Assembly: GCA_944326355.1 (NCBI GenBank)
Contig: CALVDO010000001.1
Span: 62,001 to 126,000, forward strand
Direction of reading: 5' to 3'
From: an uncultured Bacteroidales bacterium
GTDB taxonomy: Bacteria; Bacteroidota; Bacteroidia; Bacteroidales; UBA932
Length of the DNA stretch: 64,000 nt
Shown here one piece after another: positions 24,890 to 32,716 of this stretch. A program made the position numbers and the translations under genes. The notes beneath the pieces were generated by a model. It made no database searches. It worked only from the letters and a program-made list of their open reading frames with translations, and was not told where the DNA came from. Numbering within the stretch: the first letter of the stretch is position 1; the number at the start of each line of letters is the position of its first letter.

Positions 24890-26569
24890 TCATTCTCCTC
24901 TGAGGAGAGACCGGGCGTTGGCGACGGCGGCATCGGTGAGAGCCGAGCCGCTGAGCATCCGGGCCACTTCCATCACGCGCTCTTCATCGCCGAGTCTGCG
25001 GATTGTGGTGACCGCATCTGACGTCTCCGGATCAATCTCCTTTGAGACAAGATAGTGCGCATTGCCCTTGGCGGCCACCTGAGGCAGATGCGTTATGGCA
25101 AAGACCTGCATATCCCGGCCCATTTCACAGATCATGGATCCCATTCTGTCGGCCACGCTGCCGGAGACTCCGGTGTCGATCTCGTCGAAAACCATTGTCG
25201 GCATATCCATATACTTTGCCATCATAGCCTTGAGTGCCAACATTATGCGCGAGAGTTCACCGCCTGATGCGCACTTTGACACGTCGGCGGGATTCTTGCC
25301 GGTCGCCGAGAACATGAAATGCACGGCATCCCCTCCGGAAGAAGTGAGTTCCGAAGGCTTTACCTCCACATTGAAGACGGCATGAGGAAGCTCAAGCCAT
25401 CTGAGAGCATCTGTAATGGCGGATGCGAAGGACGGAGCCGCACCGGCTCTCGCCTCATGAAGAGCATCCGCAAGCCGGTTCACCCTTGCCCTTGCGGAAG
25501 CACACTCTGCCTTCAGCTCTTCAAGAGAACCCTCCATTCCGGCAGTATCGTCCAGCCGAGACGAAAGCGAGTCGCGCTCGGCAATCAGCTCGTCAACAGT
25601 GGCGCATCCGAACTTCTGCAGAAGACCGTAAAGCAGTGAGAGTCTGTCTTCAACACACTGAAGACGCTCCGGAGAAATCTCTGTCCTCGAACTGAGCGAA
25701 GAAATCTCGGACATTATGTCGTCGAGCTCGACCCTGCATGAAGACATACGCTCCGACAATGAGGCCGCACGGGACACGAAGCCGGATATTTTCTCAAGAC
25801 ACCTCTCAATCTCCTTCAGCATGGAATCAACTCCGGGCGAATCGTCCGACTCTCCTCCGAAAAAAAGCGTCTCCGCCTCACACAGAGTGCCCTTTATCTC
25901 TTCTGCATTGGCAAGCTGCTTCTGCTCCGCCTCAAGCTCCTCAATCTCACCCTGCCTCAAACCGGCAGAATCGAGCTGGCTGAAGCGGGCCTCATTGTAC
26001 GAGCGCTCCTCCAGCGCCCTGCGCAGCGACGTCTCAAGATCCGTCACTCTCTCCGTAAGGGAAGCAAGCTCAGAATATGCCGAGCCGAAGTCGTCGAGAA
26101 GATCAGAATCTCCGGCATAGGTGTCAAGGGAGGAAAGCCTGAACTTCCTGTCGGAAAGCATCAGAGTCTGATGCTGGGAGTGTATGTCGACAAGCCGTGA
26201 GACCAGAGAGGAAAGGAACTGCAGAGTGACCGGGGAATCGTTGACGAAGGCTCTCGAGCGTCCGGTCGGATTGACGACACGGCGTATCACGAGACGACCG
26301 TCTTCGGCATCCACCCCGTTCTCGTCAAGCTGTCCTGCGATGTCCTTGAGCAAGTCCCCGACGGCAAATTCCGCCTCGACGACGCAGTTGCCTCCCTTCG
26401 TGCCTATCACCGATGCGTCCGCCTTTGCTCCGAGTGCAAGGTTGAGCGCTCCCATAAGTATGGACTTGCCGGCACCGGTCTGACCGGTGATAATGACAAG
26501 ACCCTCGGGAAATTCTATGTCCAGAGAATCTATGAGGACGTAATTATTTACCTGCAGGCGGCTGAGCAT
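24890..26569 (-). CDS. recN: DNA repair protein RecN
   Basis: 559 residues, an SMC-like ATPase that acts in double-strand break repair. Walker A is GQTGAGKS, the ABC signature is ASGGELSRIMLALK, Walker B is MVFDEIDTGVSG, and the D/H-loop region is AITHLPQVAAKGNAHYLV. The central part (about 160-370) is a long antiparallel coiled-coil. Length is normal. It lies 45 bases after rpoZ on the same strand and is probably the last gene of the trxB-bamD-rpoZ-recN run. Confidence 0.96.
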   Translation of the reverse strand: MLSRLQVNNYVLIDSLDIEFPEGLVIITGQTGAGKSILMGALNLALGAKADASVIGTKGGNCVVEAEFAVGDLLKDIAGQLDENGVDAEDGRLVIRRVVNPTGRSRAFVNDSPVTLQFLSSLVSRLVDIHSQHQTLMLSDRKFRLSSLDTYAGDSDLLDDFGSAYSELASLTERVTDLETSLRRALEERSYNEARFSQLDSAGLRQGEIEELEAEQKQLANAEEIKGTLCEAETLFFGGESDDSPGVDSMLKEIERCLEKISGFVSRAASLSERMSSCRVELDDIMSEISSLSSRTEISPERLQCVEDRLSLLYGLLQKFGCATVDELIAERDSLSSRLDDTAGMEGSLEELKAECASARARVNRLADALHEARAGAAPSFASAITDALRWLELPHAVFNVEVKPSELTSSGGDAVHFMFSATGKNPADVSKCASGGELSRIMLALKAMMAKYMDMPTMVFDEIDTGVSGSVADRMGSMICEMGRDMQVFAITHLPQVAAKGNAHYLVSKEIDPETSDAVTTIRRLGDEERVMEVARMLSGSALTDAAVANARSLLRGE

Positions 26570-26614
26570 CAGCTTATCGTTTTATCTGTCCGTATGGACG
26601 CGGCGGGGGAAAGA

Positions 26615-26935
26615 CTACTCGTTGTCTTCCTTCTTTGCCACGCGCCAGTATATCTCGTTATTCTCGAACTCCGAAATGGCAACGAGCGCCGGCTTCGGCT
26701 GCTTCTCATAGAATTTGGAGATCTCTATCTGTTCGCGGTTCTCGAACACTTCCTCCATAGTGTCCCTGTCATTCTTGAAGTCCTCGAGCTTCTTGGTCAG
26801 CTCCTTCTTCTCCGCGAGCGAGATCTGATTGGCCCTCTTGGAGAGAATGACCACAGTCTCATAGATGTTGCCGGTCGGAGCAGCGAGGTCGCAAAGATCC
26901 CTCGTGATGGTATTGGTCGGAACTTTCTTTGTCAT
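26615..26935 (-). CDS. rpoZ: RNA polymerase omega subunit, Bacteroidota type
   Basis: 106 residues from ATG 26935. The sequence resembles the divergent omega subunits of Bacteroidota, with GNIYETVVILSKRANQIS in helix 1, a Lys/Glu-rich helix, and the conserved VFENREQIEISKFYEKQPKP segment. Omega helps assemble and stabilise RNA polymerase. I chose ATG 26935 (MTKKVPTN) because homologues begin close to the PTNTITRD segment; an ATG at 26974 would add 13 polar residues encoded by GACAAAAC-like repeats. Position between bamD and recN agrees with this assignment, since omega is often close to bamD in the phylum. Confidence 0.78.
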   Translation of the reverse strand: MTKKVPTNTITRDLCDLAAPTGNIYETVVILSKRANQISLAEKKELTKKLEDFKNDRDTMEEVFENREQIEISKFYEKQPKPALVAISEFENNEIYWRVAKKEDNE

Positions 26936-27070
26936 GATAAGATCGGTTTTGTCGTTTTGTCTTTTTGTTGTCATCGGAGCGGACCTTCCCCGCGGCGGAT
27001 CTCCGTCGCGAAAAAAAGTCCCTCCATTTAAATTATACTTGACGGGAAGGTTCGGGGTTCAAAAATTTTT

Positions 27071-28111
27071 TCAGTTTCTTTTCCCTTTCCTCTCTTTCCC
27101 GGACCCGAGAGGAATGGACTTGGCCTCCGCCTCATTGGACATGCCGTCAAGAATCACCCTTTCCTCGCTCTCGTCCACGATCTTCTCGTCAGAGGCCGCT
27201 CCCTTGCGAAGTGCCGCGCGCTCTTCCCTTGTGACCTTCCTGCGCTCCTTCTCGAACGCCCTGGTATCCGATTCGATGTCAGGAAGCGCCTCCTGACCGT
27301 CTGAATAGCGCCCGAGCAGACGCTGTACCCTGCGGTAGATCATGTCGAGCTCCCTGCGATAGTCCGAAACCGGATACTCGCCGACGAAGTTGAGATAGTC
27401 GTCCACGAAGGTCATATACCGCTCCTTCTGCTTCTGCGGCACGCTCAGATGCGCATACCTGAAGGATGACATCGCTATGTAATAGAGGATGTCCTCGCGG
27501 TAGATATTGTCTGAATCGTCCTTGAGTATGTTCCTGAAGGCCACCCTCGAAGCGATGTAGTCCTCCATCTTGTAATACAGCCTCGCCGCCTCAAAGGACT
27601 TCGTGTCAAGCCTGTCATTGAGGTCTTTGAGCATGCTTCTGCAAATGTCGATGTTGGATGCCTCGGGATATTCGGACATGTATTCGGCTATCGCAGTCAT
27701 CGCCCTGTAGGTAGGAGACTGGTCGAGCTCGTACCTGAGAGTGGAGCGATAGAGACAGTCCAGACGGAGAAATCTCGCCTCCGAAGCGAACGGGCTGCGA
27801 GGGAAACTCTCTGTAAACTTCTGGAAATTGGTCTCGGCAGTGGCGTAATCCTTTGCCCTATAGTTGCTCAGCCCCCAGTAATACTGCACGGTGTCATCCC
27901 TCTCGGTGCCGCTCGTGAGCACTGACATGGACTCGAACAGGGCGGCAGCCTTGCTGTACTTGCTGTCGTTGAAATACTGGAAGGCAGCCTCGTACTTGAG
28001 ATCCACATCGTTGCTGTTGAGCAGTATCTCATACTGGGACTTGCAGGACGACAGAAGCATCGCCGCAGGCAGGATGACCGCCAATGTCATTGTCAGCCTG
28101 TTCATCGTCAT
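27071..28111 (-). CDS. bamD: Outer-membrane assembly lipoprotein BamD
   Basis: 346 residues. A lipoprotein signal ends in LLSSC (Cys near residue 23). Five or so TPR-like helical repeats follow (AAFQYFNDSKYSKAAALFESM, GLSNYRAKDYATAETNFQKF, RAMTAIAEYMSEYPEASN), with a basic, charged tail from about residue 275. BamD binds BamA and is needed for outer-membrane protein assembly; its bamA partner is at 15976. Its ATG overlaps the trxB stop by 4 bases (ATGA), so the two are coupled. Confidence 0.9.
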   Translation of the reverse strand: MTMNRLTMTLAVILPAAMLLSSCKSQYEILLNSNDVDLKYEAAFQYFNDSKYSKAAALFESMSVLTSGTERDDTVQYYWGLSNYRAKDYATAETNFQKFTESFPRSPFASEARFLRLDCLYRSTLRYELDQSPTYRAMTAIAEYMSEYPEASNIDICRSMLKDLNDRLDTKSFEAARLYYKMEDYIASRVAFRNILKDDSDNIYREDILYYIAMSSFRYAHLSVPQKQKERYMTFVDDYLNFVGEYPVSDYRRELDMIYRRVQRLLGRYSDGQEALPDIESDTRAFEKERRKVTREERAALRKGAASDEKIVDESEERVILDGMSNEAEAKSIPLGSGKERKGKRN

Positions 28112-29046
28112 GCGTTTTTATGTGAAATCAGGAATTTCTCGGCGTCGAGGGCTGCCCGGCATCCGGAAGCGGCTGCCGTGACGGCCTGCCTGTAGAGCGG
28201 ATCCTGCACGTCTCCTGCAGCGAACACGCCTTCGACACTGGTCCTTGACGTCTTTCCGTCCGTGATTATGTAACCCTCAGAATCCACGTTCACCCATGCG
28301 CTGAAAATCTCGGAATTAGGATGGTGTCCGATGGCGAGGAAAAAGCCGTCGACGGCTATGTCGAACGTCTCCCCGTCCTTGCGGAGAAGCCTCGCGCCGG
28401 TCACGCCGGACTGGTCACCGAGCACTTCCTGCGTGTTGCAGTTCCAGAGAATCTCTATGTTCGGAGTATTCATCACCCTCTCCTGCATGGCCGTGGAGGC
28501 TCTGAGCACGTCCCGTCTCACGATCATATAGACCTTGCGGCAGATCGAGGCAAGGTAAGTGGCCTCCTCGCAGGCCGTGTCTCCGCCGCCGACTACCGCG
28601 ACATCCTTCCCGCGATAGAAAAATCCGTCGCAGGTGGCGCAGGCAGACACCCCCATTCCCCTGAAGGCCTGCTCAGACGGCAGCCCGAGGTACTTTGCCG
28701 CAGCCCCCGTCGCTATGATCAGCGTCTCCGCCTCGATTGGCGTCTTTTCATCAGCCGTTACGGAAAACGGCCTTGACGACAGGTCGGCAGAAGTAATTGC
28801 CCCCATGCGCACGTCGGCACCGAGCCTTACGGCCTGAGCCCTCATCGTATCCATGAGCCGGGTCCCGTCAATGCCGTTCTCGAAGCCCGGGAAATTCTCT
28901 ATGTCTGTGGTAGTCGTGAGCTGACCTCCCGGCTGCACCCCCTCATAAAGCACGGGCGAGAGTCCCGCTCTCGCCGCATATATCGCGGCAGTATAGCCTG
29001 CGGGCCCCCCGCCGACTATCAGACATTTTACATGTTCCTTCTCCAT
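28108..29046 (-). CDS. trxB: Thioredoxin reductase
   Basis: 312 residues. FAD-binding motif GGGPAGYTAAIYAARAG, redox-active CATC in VSACATCDGFF, NADPH motif VVGGGDTACEEATYLA and the second FAD motif GVFAAGDVQDPLYRQ are all present. It reduces thioredoxin with NADPH. The gene leads the trxB-bamD-rpoZ-recN run and has its own promoter box upstream. A Bcp-type peroxiredoxin that would draw on this system is encoded at 32016. Confidence 0.96.
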   Translation of the reverse strand: MEKEHVKCLIVGGGPAGYTAAIYAARAGLSPVLYEGVQPGGQLTTTTDIENFPGFENGIDGTRLMDTMRAQAVRLGADVRMGAITSADLSSRPFSVTADEKTPIEAETLIIATGAAAKYLGLPSEQAFRGMGVSACATCDGFFYRGKDVAVVGGGDTACEEATYLASICRKVYMIVRRDVLRASTAMQERVMNTPNIEILWNCNTQEVLGDQSGVTGARLLRKDGETFDIAVDGFFLAIGHHPNSEIFSAWVNVDSEGYIITDGKTSRTSVEGVFAAGDVQDPLYRQAVTAAASGCRAALDAEKFLISHKNA

Positions 29047-29105
29047 ATATCAAAATTATCAGTCCTCAAAATCTTCTCGCGATCCGTCATCCGCATCGCA
29101 ATCTG

Positions 29106-29113
29106 CAAAGATA
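29106..29113 (-). promoter_or_regulatory. Bacteroidota -7 box for trxB
   Basis: Minus-strand TATCTTTG matches TAnnTTTG and lies 60 bases ahead of the trxB ATG. TTGG occurs near the -33 position. Confidence 0.55.
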
Positions 29114-29150
29114 TGTAATTTTAACGAGCCTCCCAACCCCTCCGAGGCCG

Positions 29151-29194
29151 GCGCACAAGTAGCGCACAGGTGACGCACAAGTGGCGCACAGGTC
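29151..29194 (+). repeat. Four short GCGCACA(A/G)GT repeats at the end of the SDR gene
   Basis: GCGCACAAGTA, GCGCACAGGTGA, CGCACAAGTG and GCGCACAGGTC follow each other without gaps. The alternation of AAGT and AGGT shows that a 22-23 bp pair was duplicated. The last unit reaches the stop codon of the minus-strand dehydrogenase gene at 29193-29195. Confidence 0.85.
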
Positions 29195-30044
29195 AGAACT
29201 TCGTCCAGGCGAACCGCAGCTTCCTGTAGATGAAATGCAGGAAGGAATCCGGAAGAATCACCAGAACAGGGAGAGCGATGTGGTTGATCAGCCCGGGCAT
29301 CGTGTTTCTCCGGCGTCTGAAAGTGGCCCTGAGCGCAGACTTCACCGCCTTCTCCACAGTGACCATCACACCGAGCCGACGCGCCAGCCGGCGATAGAAC
29401 GGAGGGAGACCGAACAGATCCGTGTCCACGGCTCCGAAGCAGGCAGTCGTCACGCTGACGCCGGTCCCCCGGCATTCGATGCGCAGAGACCTCGAAAACC
29501 CCTTGATGAAACGCTTTGTGTTGCCGTACATACCCACGCCGGGCCACGGCATCCACGCCGCCAGAGAGGATATGTTGAGCACATAGCCGCATCCTCTTGC
29601 CCTCATTCTCGGCACAAACTCCCGGCAGAGCATCAGCGGAGTGTGGGTGTGCAGCATCATCATTCTGGACAGAAGCTTCGGAGGCACCTCAGAAGTCTCC
29701 CTGAAGAAGAACATTCCGGCGTTGTTGACCAGCACCTCGACGTCGCATCCGTTCCCGTCCGCTGCTGCCGCCACCGAAGCAGCAGCATCCGGAAGCGAGA
29801 GATCCTGAACGCAGAGCACGGCCCTGAACCCGCCGCCGGTGTCCCGACCAGAGGCAGAGACCTCCCGGGAGACGATTTCCGACGTCTCCTCAAGCCCCTT
29901 CCCGTTTATGTCGACGAGCAGCAGGCTGTAGCCCATGCCTGCCAGACTTCTGGCGTATTCGCGTCCCATTCCCGACGCCGCTCCGGTCACCAGAGCGAAT
30001 GCCTCATAATTCCTGAAAGCTTCGGTCCTTCTCATCCCTGTCAA
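29193..30044 (-). CDS. Short-chain dehydrogenase/reductase
   Basis: 283 residues of the classical SDR type. The Rossmann motif is ALVTGAASGMGREYARSLA, followed by an acidic residue at the end of strand 2 (LLLVDING), the VLVNNAGMFF segment, and the catalytic Ser plus Tyr-x3-Lys in NISSLAAWMPWPGVGMYGNTK. The long C-terminal part (about 215-283) is hydrophobic/basic, with a helix that might sit at the membrane. Substrate unknown; SDRs near glycosyltransferases can act in lipid or sugar metabolism, but that is only context. It is divergent from the Fur-family gene. Confidence 0.85.
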   Translation of the reverse strand: MTGMRRTEAFRNYEAFALVTGAASGMGREYARSLAGMGYSLLLVDINGKGLEETSEIVSREVSASGRDTGGGFRAVLCVQDLSLPDAAASVAAAADGNGCDVEVLVNNAGMFFFRETSEVPPKLLSRMMMLHTHTPLMLCREFVPRMRARGCGYVLNISSLAAWMPWPGVGMYGNTKRFIKGFSRSLRIECRGTGVSVTTACFGAVDTDLFGLPPFYRRLARRLGVMVTVEKAVKSALRATFRRRRNTMPGLINHIALPVLVILPDSFLHFIYRKLRFAWTKF

Positions 30045-30062
30045 ATCATTACCCTCTGAAAC

Positions 30063-30102
30063 ATAAGCCCCGAACGGCCGCCAAGGCCGGAAACGGGCTT
30101 AT
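30063..30102 (-). promoter_or_regulatory. Compound hairpin in the leader of the SDR gene
   Basis: Outer arms ATAAGCCC (30063-30070) and GGGCTTAT (30095-30102) pair perfectly; inside them CGGCC (30075-30079) pairs with GGCCG (30085-30089) around a 5-base loop. The structure ends 19 bases before the dehydrogenase ATG. It lies in the space between two divergent genes, so it is not needed as a terminator for either. Confidence 0.55.
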
Positions 30103-30125
30103 AATTTTGAATTTTTCAATTTTAT

Positions 30126-30156
30126 TTTGTGCGGTTGTGAATTATTCATACTTTTG
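30126..30156 (+). promoter_or_regulatory. Promoter of the Fur-family gene (TTTG-N19-TACTTTTG)
   Basis: TTTG at 30126-30129 and TACTTTTG at 30149-30156 are separated by 19 bases, a full match to the Bacteroidota housekeeping promoter. The start of transcription should be near 30163, about 14 bases before the ATG. A second -7-like box (TAATTTTG) lies at 30102-30109. Confidence 0.8.
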
Positions 30157-30176
30157 CAGAACAATTCCGACGGAAA

Positions 30177-30638
30177 ATGACTGGCAATATAAACAAAAAT
30201 CATACAAATCTGGAGCAGTTCCGGCTGCTTCTTAAAAAACATTCTCTGAAAGCGACGGCTCAGAGACTTGCCGTGCATGAGGCGATGATGAGCCTCGGAC
30301 ACGCCTCCGCGGACATGGTCACGGAAGCCATAAAGACAAAGGGCGAGACCCGTGTGACGGTGGCCTCGGTCTACAACATACTCACGCAGCTCGCACTGCT
30401 CGGAATCTACGACTACAGGATGAGCTCCAACAACAAGATGTACTTCGACATCAACACGTTCCCGCACATCCACCTGTATGACAGGGAAAACCACCAGTAC
30501 AGAGACCTCATCGACGACGAGCTGATGGGAATCGTCGAAGACCACCTCAAGCGCAAGAGGTTCAGAGGCTTCAGGATCGAGCATGTGGACATACAGCTCG
30601 TCGGAGTGCCGACCAGAAGAAAATACCGCACCGCCTGA
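30177..30638 (+). CDS. Fur-family transcriptional regulator lacking cysteine zinc ligands
   Basis: 153 residues. The N-terminal winged helix is typical of Fur/PerR/Zur (LLKKHSLKATAQRLAVHEAM, then VTVASVYNILTQLALLGI). In the dimerisation domain the usual HHHHFICxxCG block is replaced by FPHIHLYDRENHQYRDL, and no CxxC pair occurs anywhere in the protein, so the structural zinc site of most Fur proteins is absent. His residues that could form a regulatory metal site remain (PHIHLYD, NHQY). It likely acts as a metal- or peroxide-responsive repressor; with a nearby peroxiredoxin at 32016 a PerR-like role is possible but unproven. It has a consensus promoter and is divergent from an SDR gene. Confidence 0.85.
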   Translation: MTGNINKNHTNLEQFRLLLKKHSLKATAQRLAVHEAMMSLGHASADMVTEAIKTKGETRVTVASVYNILTQLALLGIYDYRMSSNNKMYFDINTFPHIHLYDRENHQYRDLIDDELMGIVEDHLKRKRFRGFRIEHVDIQLVGVPTRRKYRTA

Positions 30639-30671
30639 CCGCAGCATAAACTCCGATTAACCGTCTTGATC

Positions 30672-31943
30672 ATGAAAGTGTTATGGCTGTCATCCGCTAA
30701 CACGCTCTGTTTTGAGAAGGGGGACCGTGCCTACAACGGGAAAGGCTGGATAGCGTCCCTTCAGAACGCGGTGACGGAATATGCGCCTGAAATAGAGCTC
30801 GGAGTGGCGTTTCTGAGCAATGAGGACTCGGAGGCCATACTCCGGGACGGCATTACATATTATAAGATTCTCAGAAAATCACCTAAAGGACTCCGCAAGC
30901 TGCGCTCCAACTGGACCGGCGGAGCGGCCGAAGAATACGGAGACCGCGTGAAGGAAATCGTCGGGGATTTCCGTCCCGACATCGTGCAGGTATTCGGCTG
31001 TGAGACCAAGCTCGCTCCGGCAGCAGCCCATATAGACGGCATCCCCGTAGTGGCTCACATCCAGGGTATTCTCTCCGAATATGTCGGCTGTTTCTTCCCG
31101 AAAGACACATGCAAGGCGGACATGGTGACGCGAAGGACGTTCTTCAACGAAATCATACTCAACAACGGATTCAGGCATCTTTTCGATGACTATGTTCTGC
31201 GCTCCGCGAAGGAGCGTGAGTTCCTGCGGTCGCTGAAATATGCCATGGGAAGGACCGACTGGGACCGCGAGGCTGTATCCAGATACTCAGGAGCGGAATA
31301 TTTCCATGTGGATGAGGCTCTTCGCGATGACTTCACCGCTGCGGCAGGCAGATGGACGCCGGGAGAGCGCTCCGCAGAAGGAGTCCGCATCGCCTCCACA
31401 ATCTCGCCGGTGCCGTACAAGGGAGTGGACGTGATTCTCAAAGCTTCCGCCGCCCTTTCGTCGATGGGCGTCAGGCATATCTGGAATGTGGCCGGCATAT
31501 CCGCAGGCTCGGACATAGTGGAGATTTACGAGAAGAAGACAGGGCTGAATGCGGAGCGATGCGGGGTGAGATTCTGCGGCGTGATGGAGCCAGACGCCCT
31601 TGCCGCGATGCTGCTCGAGTCGGATGTCTATGTCCATCCGGCCTACATAGAGAATTCCCCGAACAGCGTGTGCGAAGCTCAGATGCTGGGCATGCCGGTC
31701 GTGGCGGCAGCTTCGGGCGGAGTGCCGAGTCTCATCAGAGACGGGGACACAGGCGTCCTTGTCCCTGTCGGAGACCACGAATCCACAGCGCGTTCCATAG
31801 CCACACTTGCCGCAGAGCCGCAGAAGGCTGCGGCTCTCGGCCGCAATGCGGCCGCCGCCGCGGCGGCGCGGCACGACCCGAAGAAGATCGCGTCCGAACT
31901 CACGGCAGTCTACCGCAGGATTCTTTCCGATCATCTTAAATGA
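30672..31943 (+). CDS. Glycosyltransferase, family 4
   Basis: About 423 residues with a GT-B fold. The N terminus MKVLWLSSANTLCFEKG is followed by an acceptor domain; the donor half has ISPVPYKGVDVILKASAALS, a RFCGVMEPDALAAMLLESDVY segment and the E-x7-E motif in IENSPNSVCEAQMLGMPVVA. Start may be ATG 30672 or 30666. It probably builds a cell-surface polysaccharide or glycolipid, but no other glycan genes flank it. It lies 33 bases after the Fur-family gene. Its C-terminal tail is Ala-rich, and the stop codon is contained in a 20-bp duplication. Confidence 0.85.
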   Translation: MKVLWLSSANTLCFEKGDRAYNGKGWIASLQNAVTEYAPEIELGVAFLSNEDSEAILRDGITYYKILRKSPKGLRKLRSNWTGGAAEEYGDRVKEIVGDFRPDIVQVFGCETKLAPAAAHIDGIPVVAHIQGILSEYVGCFFPKDTCKADMVTRRTFFNEIILNNGFRHLFDDYVLRSAKEREFLRSLKYAMGRTDWDREAVSRYSGAEYFHVDEALRDDFTAAAGRWTPGERSAEGVRIASTISPVPYKGVDVILKASAALSSMGVRHIWNVAGISAGSDIVEIYEKKTGLNAERCGVRFCGVMEPDALAAMLLESDVYVHPAYIENSPNSVCEAQMLGMPVVAAASGGVPSLIRDGDTGVLVPVGDHESTARSIATLAAEPQKAAALGRNAAAAAAARHDPKKIASELTAVYRRILSDHLK

Positions 31944-31975
31944 CAGTATCCCGGATTAAATGACAGTATCCCGGA
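31936..31975 (+). repeat. Perfect 20-bp tandem duplication over the glycosyltransferase stop
   Basis: The 20 bases 31936-31955 (TTAAATGACAGTATCCCGGA) are repeated exactly at 31956-31975. The TGA at 31941-31943 is the stop codon, so the gene end now appears twice. Confidence 0.95.
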
Positions 31976-32015
31976 CTCCCCAGCCCCGGGCTATGACATC
32001 AGTTCCATACGCCCG

Positions 32016-32462
32016 TCAGGCGAGAATCTGCCCGGCGTGATTTTTCACGTCGACCTTGTCGATCACGCGCTCGAGAGTCCCGTCCTCAGAAAAGATGAAC
32101 GTCTTGCGGAGCGTACCCATAGTCGTCTTGCCGTACATCTTTTTCTCTCCCCAGGCGCCGAAGGCCTGGAGCATCTGTGTAGACGGATCCGACAGCAGGG
32201 TGAACGGAAGCTCATTCTTCAGGATGAACCTCTGATGCGAGGCCACGCTGTCACGGCTTACTCCGATGACATTGTAGCCGGCAGCGACAAGGTCGGCATA
32301 GCCGTCCCTGAGGCTGCACGCTTCGGAAGTGCATCCCGGCGTGCTGTCCTTCGGGTAAAAATATATTATCGTCTTCTTTCCGATGAGGTCGGACGACCTC
32401 ACGATGTCGCCGTTCTGGTCCACGACCTCGAAATCCGGCATCCTGTCTCCTGGCTTGAGCAT
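32016..32462 (-). CDS. bcp: Thioredoxin-dependent peroxiredoxin (Bcp/PrxQ type)
   Basis: 148 residues. The peroxidatic cysteine lies in FYPKDSTPGCTSEACSLRDG (about residue 43) and the resolving cysteine follows five residues later, the arrangement of the Bcp/PrxQ group. It reduces peroxides with electrons from thioredoxin, which is recycled by the TrxB encoded at 28108. The protein starts MLKPGDRMPDFEVVDQNG as in homologues. It lies just downstream (minus strand) of tRNA-His but is separated from it by a strong terminator, so it needs its own promoter; TATATACG near 32478 is AT-rich but is not a clear match. Confidence 0.95.
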   Translation of the reverse strand: MLKPGDRMPDFEVVDQNGDIVRSSDLIGKKTIIYFYPKDSTPGCTSEACSLRDGYADLVAAGYNVIGVSRDSVASHQRFILKNELPFTLLSDPSTQMLQAFGAWGEKKMYGKTTMGTLRKTFIFSEDGTLERVIDKVDVKNHAGQILA

Positions 32463-32483
32463 GACAAACTGACTTTATATACG

Positions 32484-32514
32484 AAAAAGTCCTTGAAATC
32501 AGCATTTCAAGGAC
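32484..32514 (-). terminator. Intrinsic terminator of tRNA-His
   Basis: On the minus strand, GTCCTTGAAAT (32514-32504) pairs with ATTTCAAGGAC (32499-32489) around a GCTG loop and is followed by TTTTT (32488-32484). It begins ten bases after the tRNA, a textbook rho-independent terminator. Confidence 0.93.
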
Positions 32515-32523
32515 ATTCGGAAG

Positions 32524-32597
32524 GGTGCCCAGTCGGATTCGAACCGACGACATTCAGAACCACAATCTGACGCTCTAACCAACTGAACTATGGGCAC
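32524..32597 (-). tRNA. tRNA-His (anticodon GTG)
   Basis: On the minus strand the sequence folds as a standard cloverleaf. The acceptor arms are GTGCCCA and TGGGCAC, the D-arm contains AGTTCAGTTGGTTAGAGC, and the anticodon stem TCAGA/TCTGA encloses the loop TTGTGGT with anticodon GTG. The T-arm is CGTCGGTTCGAATCCGACT-like. The discriminator is C, as is usual for tRNA-His, and a G is encoded at position -1 (32598). CCA is not encoded. Confidence 0.96.
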
Positions 32598-32615
32598 CAT
32601 ATTCATTCGGGACTG

Positions 32616-32646
32616 CAAAGATAGAAAAATTTATTCATCCTGCAAA
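32616..32646 (-). promoter_or_regulatory. Promoter of tRNA-His (TTTG-N19-TATCTTTG)
   Basis: On the minus strand TTTG (32646-32643) and TATCTTTG (32623-32616) are separated by 19 bases, a full consensus match. The start of transcription falls about ten bases before the tRNA 5-prime end. Confidence 0.88.
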
Positions 32647-32655
32647 TTTTTTATC

Positions 32656-32683
32656 GGCAGTCCGAAAAGGGCAGTCCGAAACA
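32656..32683 (+). repeat. Tandem 14-bp duplication upstream of tRNA-His
   Basis: GGCAGTCCGAAAAG at 32656-32669 is repeated at 32670-32683 with differences only at the last two bases. It lies between the tRNA-His promoter and the end of the susD-like gene. Confidence 0.8.
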
Positions 32684-32716
32684 AGTCAGGATCGGCATCC
32701 CGACACAGAGTCCGGA

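Noticed and set aside
29151-29194. Short direct repeats as a possible mini-CRISPR array
   Set aside because: Units are 10-12 bp with no spacers of constant length, no cas genes anywhere in the window.
32016-32598. tRNA-His as an integration site for the adjacent susCD locus
   Set aside because: No integrase, no duplicated tRNA 3-prime end and no other mobile-element gene are visible nearby.
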